Origin: Flavobacterium tagetis
GTDB taxonomy: Bacteria; Bacteroidota; Bacteroidia; Flavobacteriales; Flavobacteriaceae
NCBI RefSeq assembly: GCF_016735615.1
Contig: NZ_JAERSF010000001.1
Location: 124,001 to 188,000, forward strand
DNA: 64,000 nt
Direction of reading: 5' to 3'
Shown here: positions 27,240-36,622 of the stretch, one piece after another
How the letters are laid out: the number at the start of each line of letters is the position of its first letter
How positions within the stretch are numbered: the stretch's first letter is position 1
Program-made: the position numbers and the translations under genes
The notes under the pieces: model-generated
What the model was told of the DNA's origin: nothing
The model's database searches: none
What the model saw: only the letters and a program-made list of their open reading frames with translations

Positions 27240-27866
27240 TTAATTGGAAATACTAACTGTTCTTTTTAAATATTCATTGGTATTTAGTTGACGAATCATA
27301 AAATCAGCAACTTCCTTACGGGCAATTTTTAGATTGAGTTTTTTATAATTTCCGTCAAAACCTATGCGATACGTATTGGTAATTTGGTCATCTGTAAAAG
27401 CACTAGGCCTAACAATTGTATAATCCAAATTACTGTCCAAAATATATTTTTCTTGCAATTTATGGTCTTGAAATGCTTTTTTTAGCAACATTCCGAACAT
27501 AACATGTTTCCAGATAAAATTAAGATTTCCATAGCTTTCGCCCAAGCCTAGTGTCGTTTGGCAAATCAGCCTCTTTGATCCTTTTTTCCTCATTGCCTCA
27601 ATAATTTTTTTTGTTCCTTCTGCGCGTATTTTGCCTTTTCTACCATCGCCTAAGGCACAAAAAACTGCTTCTTGATTCTGCAGCGCGTTTTCAACATCAT
27701 TCAAACTCAAAACATCACCTACACGAATATGAAGGTTAGGATGAGAAATGGTTTGTAGTTTTTGAGGATCACGAACAAAAGCCGTTACTTCATCACCATT
27801 TTTTAATGCTTGTTTTACGATTTCAATGCCAACTGTACCTGTGGCTCCAAAGATTATTACTTTCAT
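27240..27866 (-). CDS. NAD(P)-binding NmrA-like protein
   Basis: 208 residues with a Rossmann start MKVIIFGATGTVGIEIVKQA (GxxGxxG at residues 7-13), then VFCALGDGRKG and a YTIVRPSAFTD segment near 160, the usual marks of atypical short-chain dehydrogenases that bind NADP, many of which act as redox sensors rather than enzymes. It forms a two-gene unit with DUF1772 and lies just downstream of an AraC-type regulator on the same strand. Confidence 0.9.
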   Translation of the reverse strand: MKVIIFGATGTVGIEIVKQALKNGDEVTAFVRDPQKLQTISHPNLHIRVGDVLSLNDVENALQNQEAVFCALGDGRKGKIRAEGTKKIIEAMRKKGSKRLICQTTLGLGESYGNLNFIWKHVMFGMLLKKAFQDHKLQEKYILDSNLDYTIVRPSAFTDDQITNTYRIGFDGNYKKLNLKIARKEVADFMIRQLNTNEYLKRTVSISN

Positions 27867-27946
27867 TTTATATCAATATTTAAGATTAGTGATACAAAAT
27901 TGCAATAGATAAATGCCTTAAAATAGAATAAAAGCGACAGTGGCAA

Positions 27947-28717
27947 TTATTTCTCAAATGATTTTGGAGTTTTACCGGTAAAAGCCTTAAAAACTTTTAT
28001 AAAATGAGATTGATCTGAAAACCCATTTTGATACACAATGTCGGTATGTTTTTCATAATCTTTAACCGTCAATTGATCCAAGGAGGCTTGAAACTGGATA
28101 ATCTTAGCAAATTGCTTAGGAGTAAGCCCTGTTTCAGTCAGAAATCTTCGCTCAAAGGTGCGAATATTGAACTTTAGCTTACTGGCGATCGAACGGATGC
28201 TTTCCTGACCTTTTGTTTGAAAGATGCATTCTATGCCTTGTCGTATTTCAAAATCAAGGTTTTCCTTTTTCTTTTCAAAATACCGTAAAAGCAATTTTGA
28301 TATAATTTCAATTTTATCTTTTACGCTTTCACTCAATCCCAATTGTTTTTTGAGCCACTTCATATCTTCTTCAGTATCATCAAAGTAATAGCAATTATCA
28401 TTTATGCTTTGAGGCAGAATATCGAAAAATGTTTTCAAGACAAACGGATACAACTGAAAAACGATAATAAGAAATGCGCCCGAAATCTCAAGTTCAATTG
28501 GCAGAATGGTTTGGCCATAAAGAAAAACTTCTGGCATCTTTTTATCGTGAGGCTTTACGATTAATCCGTGATCAGTTTGCTGAAACATCAAACCTGGACA
28601 ACCGTCTGCAAAAAAAGGCAATGTCGTATCTGTATTTTTATCTTCATTTTCAAACACCCATATGTTTTTCACAAAAAGCGAAATAGAGTCTTCGGGAACA
28701 ATATTTTGATAGTCCAT
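27947..28717 (-). CDS. AraC family transcriptional regulator
   Basis: About 256 residues from the ATG at 28717 (MDYQNIVPEDSISLFVKNIW), chosen because the longer frame adds 35 residues unlike the family. The N-terminal domain is a DUF6597-type sensor (IWVFENEDK, FFADGCPGLMFQ). The C-terminal double helix-turn-helix contains SIRSIASKLKFNIRTFERRF and the AraC signature GFSDQSHFIKVFKAFTGKTPKSF. It probably controls the two genes that follow it on the same strand, 80 bases away. Confidence 0.9.
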   Translation of the reverse strand: MDYQNIVPEDSISLFVKNIWVFENEDKNTDTTLPFFADGCPGLMFQQTDHGLIVKPHDKKMPEVFLYGQTILPIELEISGAFLIIVFQLYPFVLKTFFDILPQSINDNCYYFDDTEEDMKWLKKQLGLSESVKDKIEIISKLLLRYFEKKKENLDFEIRQGIECIFQTKGQESIRSIASKLKFNIRTFERRFLTETGLTPKQFAKIIQFQASLDQLTVKDYEKHTDIVYQNGFSDQSHFIKVFKAFTGKTPKSFEK

Positions 28718-28919
28718 ATTATTGTGATTACCGATTTTATATCTATCAAATATCTGAAAATTTTTCAAAACGCAAATTTCGAGACATTTACGAAACTTTT
28801 CAATTGTCAAAAGAAGTAACAATCTGTCGATTATTCAGAACTAGCCATTTTGTAATACCTAGAAAACACGCTCGACAGAAATATTTTTTTTCTATCTTCC
28901 CAAAATAAAATTTTCTAAA

Positions 28920-29684
28920 ATGAACCACCTGTTTTCGATAAAAAAATCATTTTTATTCAGTTTCATTGTACTAACAAGCTATTTCTTGGTTTCTTTTCAC
29001 ATAAAAACCGAAGAACAGACTACTTCTTATAAAACCAAAAAAGTTCTGATTTTTTCTAAAACTAATGGTTTCAGACATGAAAGCATTCCTGCCGGAATTG
29101 CAGCGATAAAAAAATTGGGACAGGAAAATCATTTTATTGTCGATGCTACTGAAGATTCTTTGGCAATTAATTCAAAAAACTTAAAGCAATATCAAGCTGT
29201 TATATTTTTAAGTGCCTCAGGTCATGTTTTAGGCGAAAATCAAAAATTGGCTTTACAAAAATTCATAGAAAACGGAAATGGTTTTGTCGGCATTCATTCG
29301 GCCACAAACTGCGAACCAGATTGGTCTTGGTACACAGAAATGATCGGCGGAATCTTCGAGGGTCATCCTGAGCCACAGAATGCAAAACTTATCATTGTAA
29401 ATCATGAACATTCGTCTACAAAACATCTTCCTGCAATTTGGGAACGAAAAGACGAATGGTACAATTTTAAATATTTAAACCCAAACGTAAATGTGCTTAT
29501 AAAGATTGACGAATCTTCATATAAAGGCGGTAAACATGGCGAAAATCATCCTTTGGCATGGTATCATGAATATGATGGTGGCAGAATATTCTACACAGCT
29601 TTAGGACACAGCTCTGAAAGTTACAACGATCCTCTTTTTGTACAGCATTTACTTGGCGGAATCACTTATGCTATCGGCAGATAA
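28920..29684 (+). CDS. ThuA domain protein, secreted
   Basis: 254 residues with a signal segment at about 8-26. The ThuA fold is evident: KKVLIFSKTNGFRHESIP, then AVIFLSASGHVLGENQKLAL, FVGIHSATNCEPDWSWY, MIGGIFEGHPEPQ, and the C-terminal ALGHSSESYNDPLF. ThuA-type proteins are glutamine-amidotransferase-like and linked to trehalose or other sugar use. No sugar enzyme is adjacent. Its last 36 bases overlap, tail to tail, with the next gene. Confidence 0.92.
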   Translation: MNHLFSIKKSFLFSFIVLTSYFLVSFHIKTEEQTTSYKTKKVLIFSKTNGFRHESIPAGIAAIKKLGQENHFIVDATEDSLAINSKNLKQYQAVIFLSASGHVLGENQKLALQKFIENGNGFVGIHSATNCEPDWSWYTEMIGGIFEGHPEPQNAKLIIVNHEHSSTKHLPAIWERKDEWYNFKYLNPNVNVLIKIDESSYKGGKHGENHPLAWYHEYDGGRIFYTALGHSSESYNDPLFVQHLLGGITYAIGR

Positions 29685-30209
29685 AAAGATAGCATAAATA
29701 TCAAGACTTACAAACTTGCCATTTTTAATTTCACAATCTTTCATAGTTCCTTCATACTGGAAGTCAAGCTTGCCCATTATGCTTTTACAATTCTTATTTT
29801 CCGACTCAACAAATGCTTCAATTCTGTTAAGTTCTAAATTATCAAATCCATAATTACAAATTAACGGTATTGCTTCTTTGATAATTCCATGTCCCCAAAA
29901 ATCTGGAATTAACCAAAAACCAATTTCTGCTTTTTTATGTTCTTTACTTAAATTATTTAATCCCGCCGCTCCGTAGAATGTTTTATTGTCAGCAGAACAA
30001 ATAGCAAACCAAATTCCAGTATCGTTTTTTTCAAGGTCAGCAAAGAAAACCATTTGTTCTTTTGTTGCTTCCAATGTTTCAAAACTCACTCCATAATATT
30101 TGATAACTTCTGGATGTGAAAGTCCTTTGAAAACATTTTCAAGATCACTATCTGCAAATTGTCGCAGCAAAAGTCTTTCTGTTTTTATTGTTGGAAATTC
30201 TTTTTTCAT
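29649..30209 (-). CDS. GNAT family N-acetyltransferase (RimJ/RimL type)
   Basis: 186 residues. The pattern TERLLLRQFADSDLENVFKGL, GIWFAICSADNKTFYGAAGL, KKAEIGFWLIPDFWGHGI (acetyl-CoA loop) and LNRIEAFVESENKNCKSIMGKLDF is that of RimJ-type acetyltransferases, which acetylate ribosomal protein N-termini, amino acids or drugs. Substrate unknown. The C-terminus overlaps the ThuA gene by 36 bases on the opposite strand. Confidence 0.9.
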   Translation of the reverse strand: MKKEFPTIKTERLLLRQFADSDLENVFKGLSHPEVIKYYGVSFETLEATKEQMVFFADLEKNDTGIWFAICSADNKTFYGAAGLNNLSKEHKKAEIGFWLIPDFWGHGIIKEAIPLICNYGFDNLELNRIEAFVESENKNCKSIMGKLDFQYEGTMKDCEIKNGKFVSLDIYAIFLSADSISDSAK

Positions 30210-30296
30210 GATTTTTTGTCCGTTACTAATTATCAGTTTCCGTGGTCAAGATTAAAAATAACTCATTTATTTTCAAACATGTAACTAAATTCAATT

Positions 30297-31442
30297 TTAT
30301 TTATTGGTGTTCCGAAAGCTGTTTGGTGTCATACCTGTCGATTTTTTAAAAGCATTGTGAAAAGTTGTCTTCGAAGTGAATCCAGATTCTAATCCTATTG
30401 CCAGCAGGCTGTAGTTTTCATAATCCGAATCGAGAATCATTTCTTTCACGGCTTCAACCCTATAGTTATTTATGTAATTGGCAAAGTTATCTCCCGTAAT
30501 CACATTGACGAGTTGTGAAACATATCCCGCACTTATTCCCAGCTCTTCTGCTACTTTTTCTCGGTTTAAATTGCTGTCTTTATAAATTTGATGCTCTTCG
30601 CAAAGTATTTCCAATCTCTTAAAATAAGGGTTTTCTTTTGTAAAGATTTCTAAGCCATTAGCGTCATTTCCTCTTTTAATAGGTACTTCTTCAACAAATA
30701 TTTCATCGTCTAACAAAGTCTTATTATTTAGCAATTCTTCGATTTCAGTTTTATTGTCAGCCAACCTGTATCTGAACACACCATAATATGCCGTGCAATG
30801 AATTAAAAATGTAGCAAACAACGCCAAAATCTGCATAACATATGAGAGATCATATTCAAAAAGCAGCCCTGTCAAAATAACCACCATCCAGGAAAGCATT
30901 AATGCATAAACCAAAAACCATAGAAAAGTGATCCATTTCTTTTCTTGTTTATCTTTTGAAAATTTAATAAAACCGAAAGTATAAACAGCCATAAAAGGCA
31001 TAAATAACAGAACAAGATAAAAATCAAAACTTCCTAAAGTTTCTAGAAAACTTTTAAGAAAGTGCGGAATTGTAAAAATATGTGCGACAGCATCACAGTC
31101 ATAAAAAACATTTGTAATGGCTGAATATACAAACGGAGCATACAGCCATCGAATCTTTTTCGAATTTCTAATTGGATGGTTTACCTGATGTATAACAAAC
31201 ATAAAAATGAGAACCGGAAAAAGAAATGCCCATTCTACATTATCCAGAAAACGCAGGAAAGGCATACTGCTGTAAAGATCAATTATTTCGAAAACGAGAT
31301 TGGCAATAAGCACCGAAAGCGCAAATATTGCATAAGCCAGATATCTATTGGCATTACTCTTAAATAGTGGTGATTTTAGAATAATTGTTCCAAGAACTAT
31401 TCCTTGAAAAATTGCCGTGTTAAAAAAAATAGTAAAGATCAA
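30297..31442 (-). CDS. AraC-type regulator with seven-helix membrane sensor
   Basis: 381 residues: about six to seven membrane helices in residues 1-230, then a cytoplasmic AraC-type DNA-binding domain with NREKVAEELGISAGYVSQLV and GFTSKTTFHNAFKKSTGMTPNSFR. Membrane AraC proteins of this form are common in Bacteroidota; the signal is unknown. It is alone on its strand and is divergent from the small porin gene, which it could regulate; this is only positional inference. Confidence 0.9.
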   Translation of the reverse strand: MIFTIFFNTAIFQGIVLGTIILKSPLFKSNANRYLAYAIFALSVLIANLVFEIIDLYSSMPFLRFLDNVEWAFLFPVLIFMFVIHQVNHPIRNSKKIRWLYAPFVYSAITNVFYDCDAVAHIFTIPHFLKSFLETLGSFDFYLVLLFMPFMAVYTFGFIKFSKDKQEKKWITFLWFLVYALMLSWMVVILTGLLFEYDLSYVMQILALFATFLIHCTAYYGVFRYRLADNKTEIEELLNNKTLLDDEIFVEEVPIKRGNDANGLEIFTKENPYFKRLEILCEEHQIYKDSNLNREKVAEELGISAGYVSQLVNVITGDNFANYINNYRVEAVKEMILDSDYENYSLLAIGLESGFTSKTTFHNAFKKSTGMTPNSFRNTNK

Positions 31443-31787
31443 TCTATATAGTGGTTATTTAGTTAGGATGCTGTTTCTGTTTTTTTTTAGGTAATTACCT
31501 ATAATTTTCCATCACGAAACTATACTTAATTGATTTTATTTACTGTTAAAGGAATTACAATTAAAACTAAACAAAATGACAATTAATAAGATCTGAATTA
31601 CAAATTATCATTCGATTATTCTGTAAAATCTTTAATAGAATTGGCTTATTTCAACGTTTCATGTTCCTAAGAAAAAGTTAAGAAACAGCTAGAAATAAGT
31701 ACCAATTTATCCACTTTTAAGCTTTTGAAACCTCTGCTAATTTTGCTTTTTTGAATTTTGGCATCAAATAATTCAAAACACTATTTT
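31443..31787. promoter_or_regulatory. Gene-free divergent gap with one promoter-like box
   Basis: 345 bases between two divergent genes. TAATTTTG at 31738-31745 fits TANNTTTG and lies 42 bases before the porin ATG. No other structure was seen. Confidence 0.4.
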
Positions 31788-32342
31788 ATGAAAAAAATTT
31801 TATTGTTAGCTGTTTTTACAGTTTTAGGATTTGTGAATGTAAATGCCCAAGAAATTAAATTTGGAGCTAAAGCGGGTTTAAACTTTGCAACTATCAGTGA
31901 AGATAATACCGAAAATGCTGATTTTGTAACATCGTATAACATTGGTGTTATGTCAGAAATTCCATTGTCTGAAAAGTTCTCTTTTCAACCCGAAATAATG
32001 TATTCTCGTCAGGGATATAGTTTCAATAATGATGTAATTGCTATGAATTATTTGAACATTCCCTTAATGGGAAAATACTATGTAACAAAAGGATTGAGTC
32101 TTGAAGCCGGACCTCAGATAGGTTTTTTACTTTCTGCTAAAAGTGAAAAAACAGATGTAAAAGATTCGTTTAATACTTTTGATTTTGGTGTTAATTTTGG
32201 CTTAGGATACAAACTTGAAAACGGGCTTAATTTTGGTGTAAGATATAATCTGGGATTAACTGACATTAATAATGTAGATAATTCTTCTATTAAAAATAAA
32301 AACGGAGTATTTCAGGTATCTGTTGGTTACTTCTTTTTCTAA
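31788..32342 (+). CDS. Small outer-membrane beta-barrel porin-like protein
   Basis: 184 residues from the ATG at 31788 (MKKILLLAVFTVLGFVNVNAQ), which starts a clean signal peptide; the frame upstream starts with TTG and is unlikely. The mature part is an eight-strand barrel of the PorT/OmpX kind: IKFGAKAGLNFATIS, YNIGVMSEIPLSEKFSFQPE, LEAGPQIGFLLS and a terminal aromatic strand (FQVSVGYFFF). Such proteins are common in flavobacteria and have no single role. Confidence 0.88.
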   Translation: MKKILLLAVFTVLGFVNVNAQEIKFGAKAGLNFATISEDNTENADFVTSYNIGVMSEIPLSEKFSFQPEIMYSRQGYSFNNDVIAMNYLNIPLMGKYYVTKGLSLEAGPQIGFLLSAKSEKTDVKDSFNTFDFGVNFGLGYKLENGLNFGVRYNLGLTDINNVDNSSIKNKNGVFQVSVGYFFF

Positions 32343-32354
32343 AAACATTAATAA

Positions 32355-32385
32355 AAAAACACCACTCGAAATGAGTGGTGTTTTT
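32355..32385. terminator. Hairpin of the ACACCACT terminator family
   Basis: AAAAACACCACTC / GAGTGGTGTTTTT with loop GAAAT, 12 bases past the porin stop. It lies between convergent genes. Confidence 0.85.
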
Positions 32386-32433
32386 GTTTCCTTAAATATT
32401 GAAAGCTTCTGAAACCTCATAATTCTACATTGA

Positions 32434-33912
32434 TCAGAGCAATTCTTTTAATACCTTTTTACCGTTTTCATTATCTGGATTTAATTCAACAGATTTTTGA
32501 TACATCTTAATGGCATCCTCTTTTCTACCACTTTGAAGCAATGCTTCTCCGTAGCTATCATATATATTTGAATTATTTGGAAAAAGTAATGTTGCTGAAG
32601 CGAATGTTAAAAGAGAATTGTCTGTTTTTTGCGATCTAAGAAATTGATATCCTAGTCTATTAAAATCTCTTTCTGTTGCTTCATAATTGCTTGGATTTTT
32701 TAAATATTCTTCAATTAACTGATTTGCTTTTTCTTTATTTCCACTTTCAAGTAAACTGCCATAGACTCTCGAAAGACTCTGCAAAGGCATTTTATAAGGC
32801 TTATTATCAATTAATTTCAAAACTTCACTGGCGGTCGTAAGAACCGGACTTGCAGTATTGGAGAGCAAAATGACTGTATTATTTCTAGTAATATTATGCA
32901 TTAAAATTGATGTAAGCCCAGTATTGAGTCCATCATGAAAAACTATTTTTTCATTAGTATCAGTAGTGTACATCGCCCAGCCCAAACCATAGGCTATCTC
33001 TTTTTCATCTATTCGAAAAGAAGCAATTTTTCCATCATTAAGTTTTGCTGGTGTCAGCGCTTCTTCTAATTCTTTCTTACCTAAAAGCTGATTGCTAAAC
33101 AATGCTTTTTGGTACTTCTGTAAATCTAGAGCCGTACTTACAATTCCTCCAGGTCCATAAAAATTACTTTTTTCATCTATTAAAAAAGTTTCTTTTAAGG
33201 TTTGAACATTCACTACACTAGTCGAATAAAAGTTGGGATAAGTATACAATTCTACCTGATTTGGCTCTTTAATTCTTCTATCTTTAGGAAGAAATGAATC
33301 TTTCATTTTAGCTGGTTCGAAAATATTTTGTTTCAAATAATCTCTAAAACTAATTCCAGTTACTTTCTCTACTATCAAAGCAGCAAGACAATAATTAACA
33401 TTATTATATTCCCATTTATCTCCTGGAGCAAATGAAAGTGGCACTTTATTTTCAATTAATGCAGGTATAATATCTTCATTAGAAAAAACCTTTTCTGGCT
33501 TTTCTTTTATTGCATTATCAAATAGACGATAGTAGTTACTTACTCCCGAAGTATGGCTCAATAAATGTCTAATGCTAACATTTGGATACGGAAAATCCAG
33601 AAGATATTTTTGGACTGGATCGTCTATATTCAATTTCCCTTTTTGCTTAAGTTGCAGTATTGCTGTAGAAGTAAAGGTTTTTGATACCGATGCAATTGTA
33701 AATAGAGATTTTTCATTGATTTTTTCGTTCTTTTCGAAATTAGAATATCCATAAAAATTAGAAAAGACTTTTTCTCCCGATTTTGAGATTAAAACACTGC
33801 CATTAAAAAGATTATTTTTAGCAAGAGTTGAAAAAAAATCTTTTATCTCTTGCCCTGAGATAGTACTTGTAAAAAGTAAAACTGTAAAATAAAGAACGAT
33901 TTGTTTTTTCAT
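32434..33912 (-). CDS. Serine hydrolase, beta-lactamase fold, with C-terminal TPR
   Basis: 492 residues from the ATG at 33912 (MKKQIVLYFTVLLFTSTISG), which begins the signal peptide; the longer frame adds 24 residues unlike any signal. Catalytic motifs are S75-V-S-K78, a YNN in WEYNNVNY, and HDGLN as the third motif. The last 100 residues form tetratricopeptide repeats (YGEALLQSGRKEDAIKMYQK), a tail seen on some flavobacterial members. The substrate is unknown. Confidence 0.9.
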   Translation of the reverse strand: MKKQIVLYFTVLLFTSTISGQEIKDFFSTLAKNNLFNGSVLISKSGEKVFSNFYGYSNFEKNEKINEKSLFTIASVSKTFTSTAILQLKQKGKLNIDDPVQKYLLDFPYPNVSIRHLLSHTSGVSNYYRLFDNAIKEKPEKVFSNEDIIPALIENKVPLSFAPGDKWEYNNVNYCLAALIVEKVTGISFRDYLKQNIFEPAKMKDSFLPKDRRIKEPNQVELYTYPNFYSTSVVNVQTLKETFLIDEKSNFYGPGGIVSTALDLQKYQKALFSNQLLGKKELEEALTPAKLNDGKIASFRIDEKEIAYGLGWAMYTTDTNEKIVFHDGLNTGLTSILMHNITRNNTVILLSNTASPVLTTASEVLKLIDNKPYKMPLQSLSRVYGSLLESGNKEKANQLIEEYLKNPSNYEATERDFNRLGYQFLRSQKTDNSLLTFASATLLFPNNSNIYDSYGEALLQSGRKEDAIKMYQKSVELNPDNENGKKVLKELL

Positions 33913-34094
33913 TTTGATTGATTTGATTTGATTGATGATTGATTTTTTAAACGAAAATAATGAAATCTTATTACTACAATTCAATAAAGTTATTTCTTAT
34001 ATTGGTCATTCATAAATTTCAATTGCAAACCAAATTATTTCTTATTTAAAAATTCTGTTTAACTGTTTACCAGAAGTCCAAAAATCAAATTAAT

Positions 34095-35657
34095 ATGAAA
34101 AAAATGAGAATCCGTTTAGCTTTATTACTTTTTATTTGCTTTGCATCTTCAACATCATTTGCTCAATTATCATCTGTAAAAATTGATTCTTTAATGCAAA
34201 ATGCTCTTCAAAGATTCAAAGTCGCAGGAGCATCAATTGCTGTGGTTAAAGATGGAAAAATAATCCATTCGAAAGGATATGGAGTTGGTTCAATTGAAAC
34301 CAAAAAAGCGGTAGACGAATACACCAATTTTCAGATTGCATCTAATTCTAAAGCTTTTACAACAGCCGCATTATCTATTTTAGAAGATGAAGGCAAATTG
34401 AAATGGACCGATAAGGTTAAAGATTATTTGCCTGAATTTAAAATGTATAATGATTATGTTACAGAGAATTTTAATATTCAGGATTTAGTGACGCATCGAA
34501 GCGGACTTGGATTAGGTGCTGGTGATTTGATGTTTTTTCCTGACGAATCTAACTTTACCGCACAAGATGTGATAAAAAGTTTTCAGCATTTTAAACCTGT
34601 TTCTGCCTTTAGAACCAAGTTTGATTATGATAATTTGCTTTATATAGTTGCTGGGGAAATAATTGCAAAAATTAGCGGAATGAGTTTTGAACAATTTGTA
34701 CAACAAAGAATTATAACTCCTTTGCAGATGAATCATACGTTTGTTGGAAGTTTGCTAAATGATAAAACAAATCTCGCTGTACCTCATTCTTCAACATCTG
34801 GAACAATAAAAACCGTTGAAGCTTATGATATAGGAATAGCAAGTGCTGCAGGAGGTATTTACTCTAACGTTGCTGACATGGCAAAATGGATGATTGTGCG
34901 TTTAAATAAGGGCAAATATGGTGAAGATTTAAAATCGTCTCTGTTTTCTTTAAAAAATCATGACGAAATGTGGCGTTTGCATACCATTATGCCTACAGAT
35001 TCTGACCCTAGATACAATTCTCATTTTAACGGTTATGGGTTAGGATGGTTTATATCAGATTCAAAAGGGAGTCTTAAGGTAGAACATACGGGAGGATTGC
35101 CAGGAATGTTATCAAAAGTAACGCTGTTTCCTGATCTGAACTTAGGAATTGTGATTCTAACGAATACCGAAAATGGAGGTGGCGGTCTTTTTACTGCAGT
35201 ATCAAACACTATTGAAGATCGTTATTTAGGCCTTAATGATTATGGCTGGACAGATAAAGTAGCCCAATGGATGAGCGAAGACAGAAATTCAAGCGATGAC
35301 GTAACCAAAAACGTTTGGAAAAAAGTAGCTTCTGCAAAAAATGTCAAAATAAAAAATGAAGATTTTATTGGCATTTACGAAGATAGCTGGTTTGGAAAAG
35401 CAGAAGTATTTTTAAAAAATAAACAATTGTGGATCAAATGCCTTCGATCTCCAAAGTTAAATGGACCCATGGCTTTTTATAATGCCAATACATTTGCTGT
35501 AAAATGGGAATACCAAGCTATGAATTGTGATGCTCTTGTAATGTTTTCACTTGACGAAACAGGTAAAGCCCAATCTATTAAAATGAAAGGCATTTCTCCA
35601 GATATCGATTTTAGTTTTGATTTTCAAGATTTAGATTTCAAAAGAGTAGAAAAATAG
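34095..35657 (+). CDS. Serine hydrolase, beta-lactamase fold, with DUF3471-like tail
   Basis: 520 residues with signal peptide ending at TSFAQ. Motifs are S83-N-S-K86, a YDN in FDYDNLLY, and HTGGLPGM around residue 332. After about residue 400 comes a lipocalin-like DUF3471 region (EDFIGIYEDSWFGKAEVFL). It is convergent with nothing and divergent, by 182 bases, from another serine hydrolase of the same superfamily, with which it shares the fold but differs in the C-terminal domain. Confidence 0.92.
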   Translation: MKKMRIRLALLLFICFASSTSFAQLSSVKIDSLMQNALQRFKVAGASIAVVKDGKIIHSKGYGVGSIETKKAVDEYTNFQIASNSKAFTTAALSILEDEGKLKWTDKVKDYLPEFKMYNDYVTENFNIQDLVTHRSGLGLGAGDLMFFPDESNFTAQDVIKSFQHFKPVSAFRTKFDYDNLLYIVAGEIIAKISGMSFEQFVQQRIITPLQMNHTFVGSLLNDKTNLAVPHSSTSGTIKTVEAYDIGIASAAGGIYSNVADMAKWMIVRLNKGKYGEDLKSSLFSLKNHDEMWRLHTIMPTDSDPRYNSHFNGYGLGWFISDSKGSLKVEHTGGLPGMLSKVTLFPDLNLGIVILTNTENGGGGLFTAVSNTIEDRYLGLNDYGWTDKVAQWMSEDRNSSDDVTKNVWKKVASAKNVKIKNEDFIGIYEDSWFGKAEVFLKNKQLWIKCLRSPKLNGPMAFYNANTFAVKWEYQAMNCDALVMFSLDETGKAQSIKMKGISPDIDFSFDFQDLDFKRVEK

Positions 35658-35688
35658 AAACTTCTTTTTATCACGATTAAATTTAAGT

Positions 35689-35717
35689 AAAGCTTCAGAG
35701 AAATCTGAAGCTTTTTT
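35689..35717 (+). terminator. Hairpin of the GCTTCAG terminator family
   Basis: AAAGCTTCAG / CTGAAGCTTT with loop AGAAAT and a six-T run, 31 bases after the serine hydrolase. Confidence 0.85.
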
Positions 35718-35759
35718 GTTCTTATACTAACTAACGCTCGAATCGGCAAAGGGAGCCTC

Positions 35760-36275
35760 TCAGTGAATATAATTTCCAAAATCTAAAATCAATGATTTAT
35801 TGTCAGAATGGATAAAAAGAACTCTAACCAAACTCCCATCGTTAGTATCAATCAAGTATTCATAACTAATTATATCCCATAAGTCAATTAGATCAAAAAT
35901 GTTCCTTTTTACTGTTTCTACTAATTGATTTAGATTGTCAATATGATAATTGCTTCTGAATATATCAGGCGCGTTGTTGAATGTTGCTAAATGATTAAGA
36001 CACCATGAAAAATTCTCGCTTATTCTCTCTCTGATGCTAGTAATATCTTTTCTTGTTGGCTGAATCTTGTTAAGGAAAAAAAATTCTGTACCCAAATTGT
36101 TTGGAGAGGAAAATACAAATCGATCTTCATCAGTTAATCTTTTATCAGTACTAACTTTTATATCAAACATTGTCGGGTTATATCCGTCTGACAATACACT
36201 CATGAAATCGGAAAACAAACGAATTGAATTTTCCAATAACTTGATCCGAATCAATTCGGTCTCATTCTCTATCAT
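35760..36275 (-). CDS. Hypothetical protein, 171 residues
   Basis: Not recognised. A soluble, helical, acidic protein with no signal peptide, membrane segment or Cys motif; it begins MIENETELIRIKLLENSI and ends with a beta-rich tail (VRVLFIHSDNKSLILDFG). It lies between an intact terminator of the GCTTCAG family and a broken copy of the same sequence, which makes it look like an insertion. Small soluble proteins in this setting are sometimes immunity proteins, but no toxin gene is next to it, so no function is assigned. Confidence 0.6.
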   Translation of the reverse strand: MIENETELIRIKLLENSIRLFSDFMSVLSDGYNPTMFDIKVSTDKRLTDEDRFVFSSPNNLGTEFFFLNKIQPTRKDITSIRERISENFSWCLNHLATFNNAPDIFRSNYHIDNLNQLVETVKRNIFDLIDLWDIISYEYLIDTNDGSLVRVLFIHSDNKSLILDFGNYIH

Positions 36276-36375
36276 ATATTTTCTTTAAATCAACAGTTGC
36301 TCACATATCTACATGAAAAGTCCCATGCATAATCAACCAAATATAGATAATTCCTAATTCGTCGATCATAAATTT

Positions 36376-36396
36376 AGAGAAATCTGAAGCTTTTTT
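36376..36396 (+). repeat. Broken copy of a terminator (direct repeat of 35697-35717)
   Basis: 21 bases identical to the right half of the terminator at 35697-35717 (AGAGAAATCTGAAGCTTTTT plus one T). The left arm is missing, so it cannot form the hairpin. It flanks the hypothetical gene on the other side. The remainder of the gap 36276-36622 is AT-rich and shows nothing else. Confidence 0.7.
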
Positions 36397-36622
36397 TAAT
36401 AAATATACTTTAGCGAAATAAAATCCGTTATCCCTTTACAATTATTTAATATTACGTTTTCTCAATAACTGATTTTATATTATTAAATGTTTTCTTAAAT
36501 TCGCGATTCCATAATGAAATCATTTGTTTTTATTCTAAAATTGTGATTTTCATATAAATACCACATAAAACAAACTTTATAATTATTAAAAACAAATTAT
36601 ATTCTAACTACAATTCAACACA

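Noticed and set aside
35760..36275. Immunity protein of a toxin system
   Set aside because: The isolated small soluble gene and flanking repeat suggested it, but no toxin, RHS or secretion-effector gene is adjacent, so no function is given.
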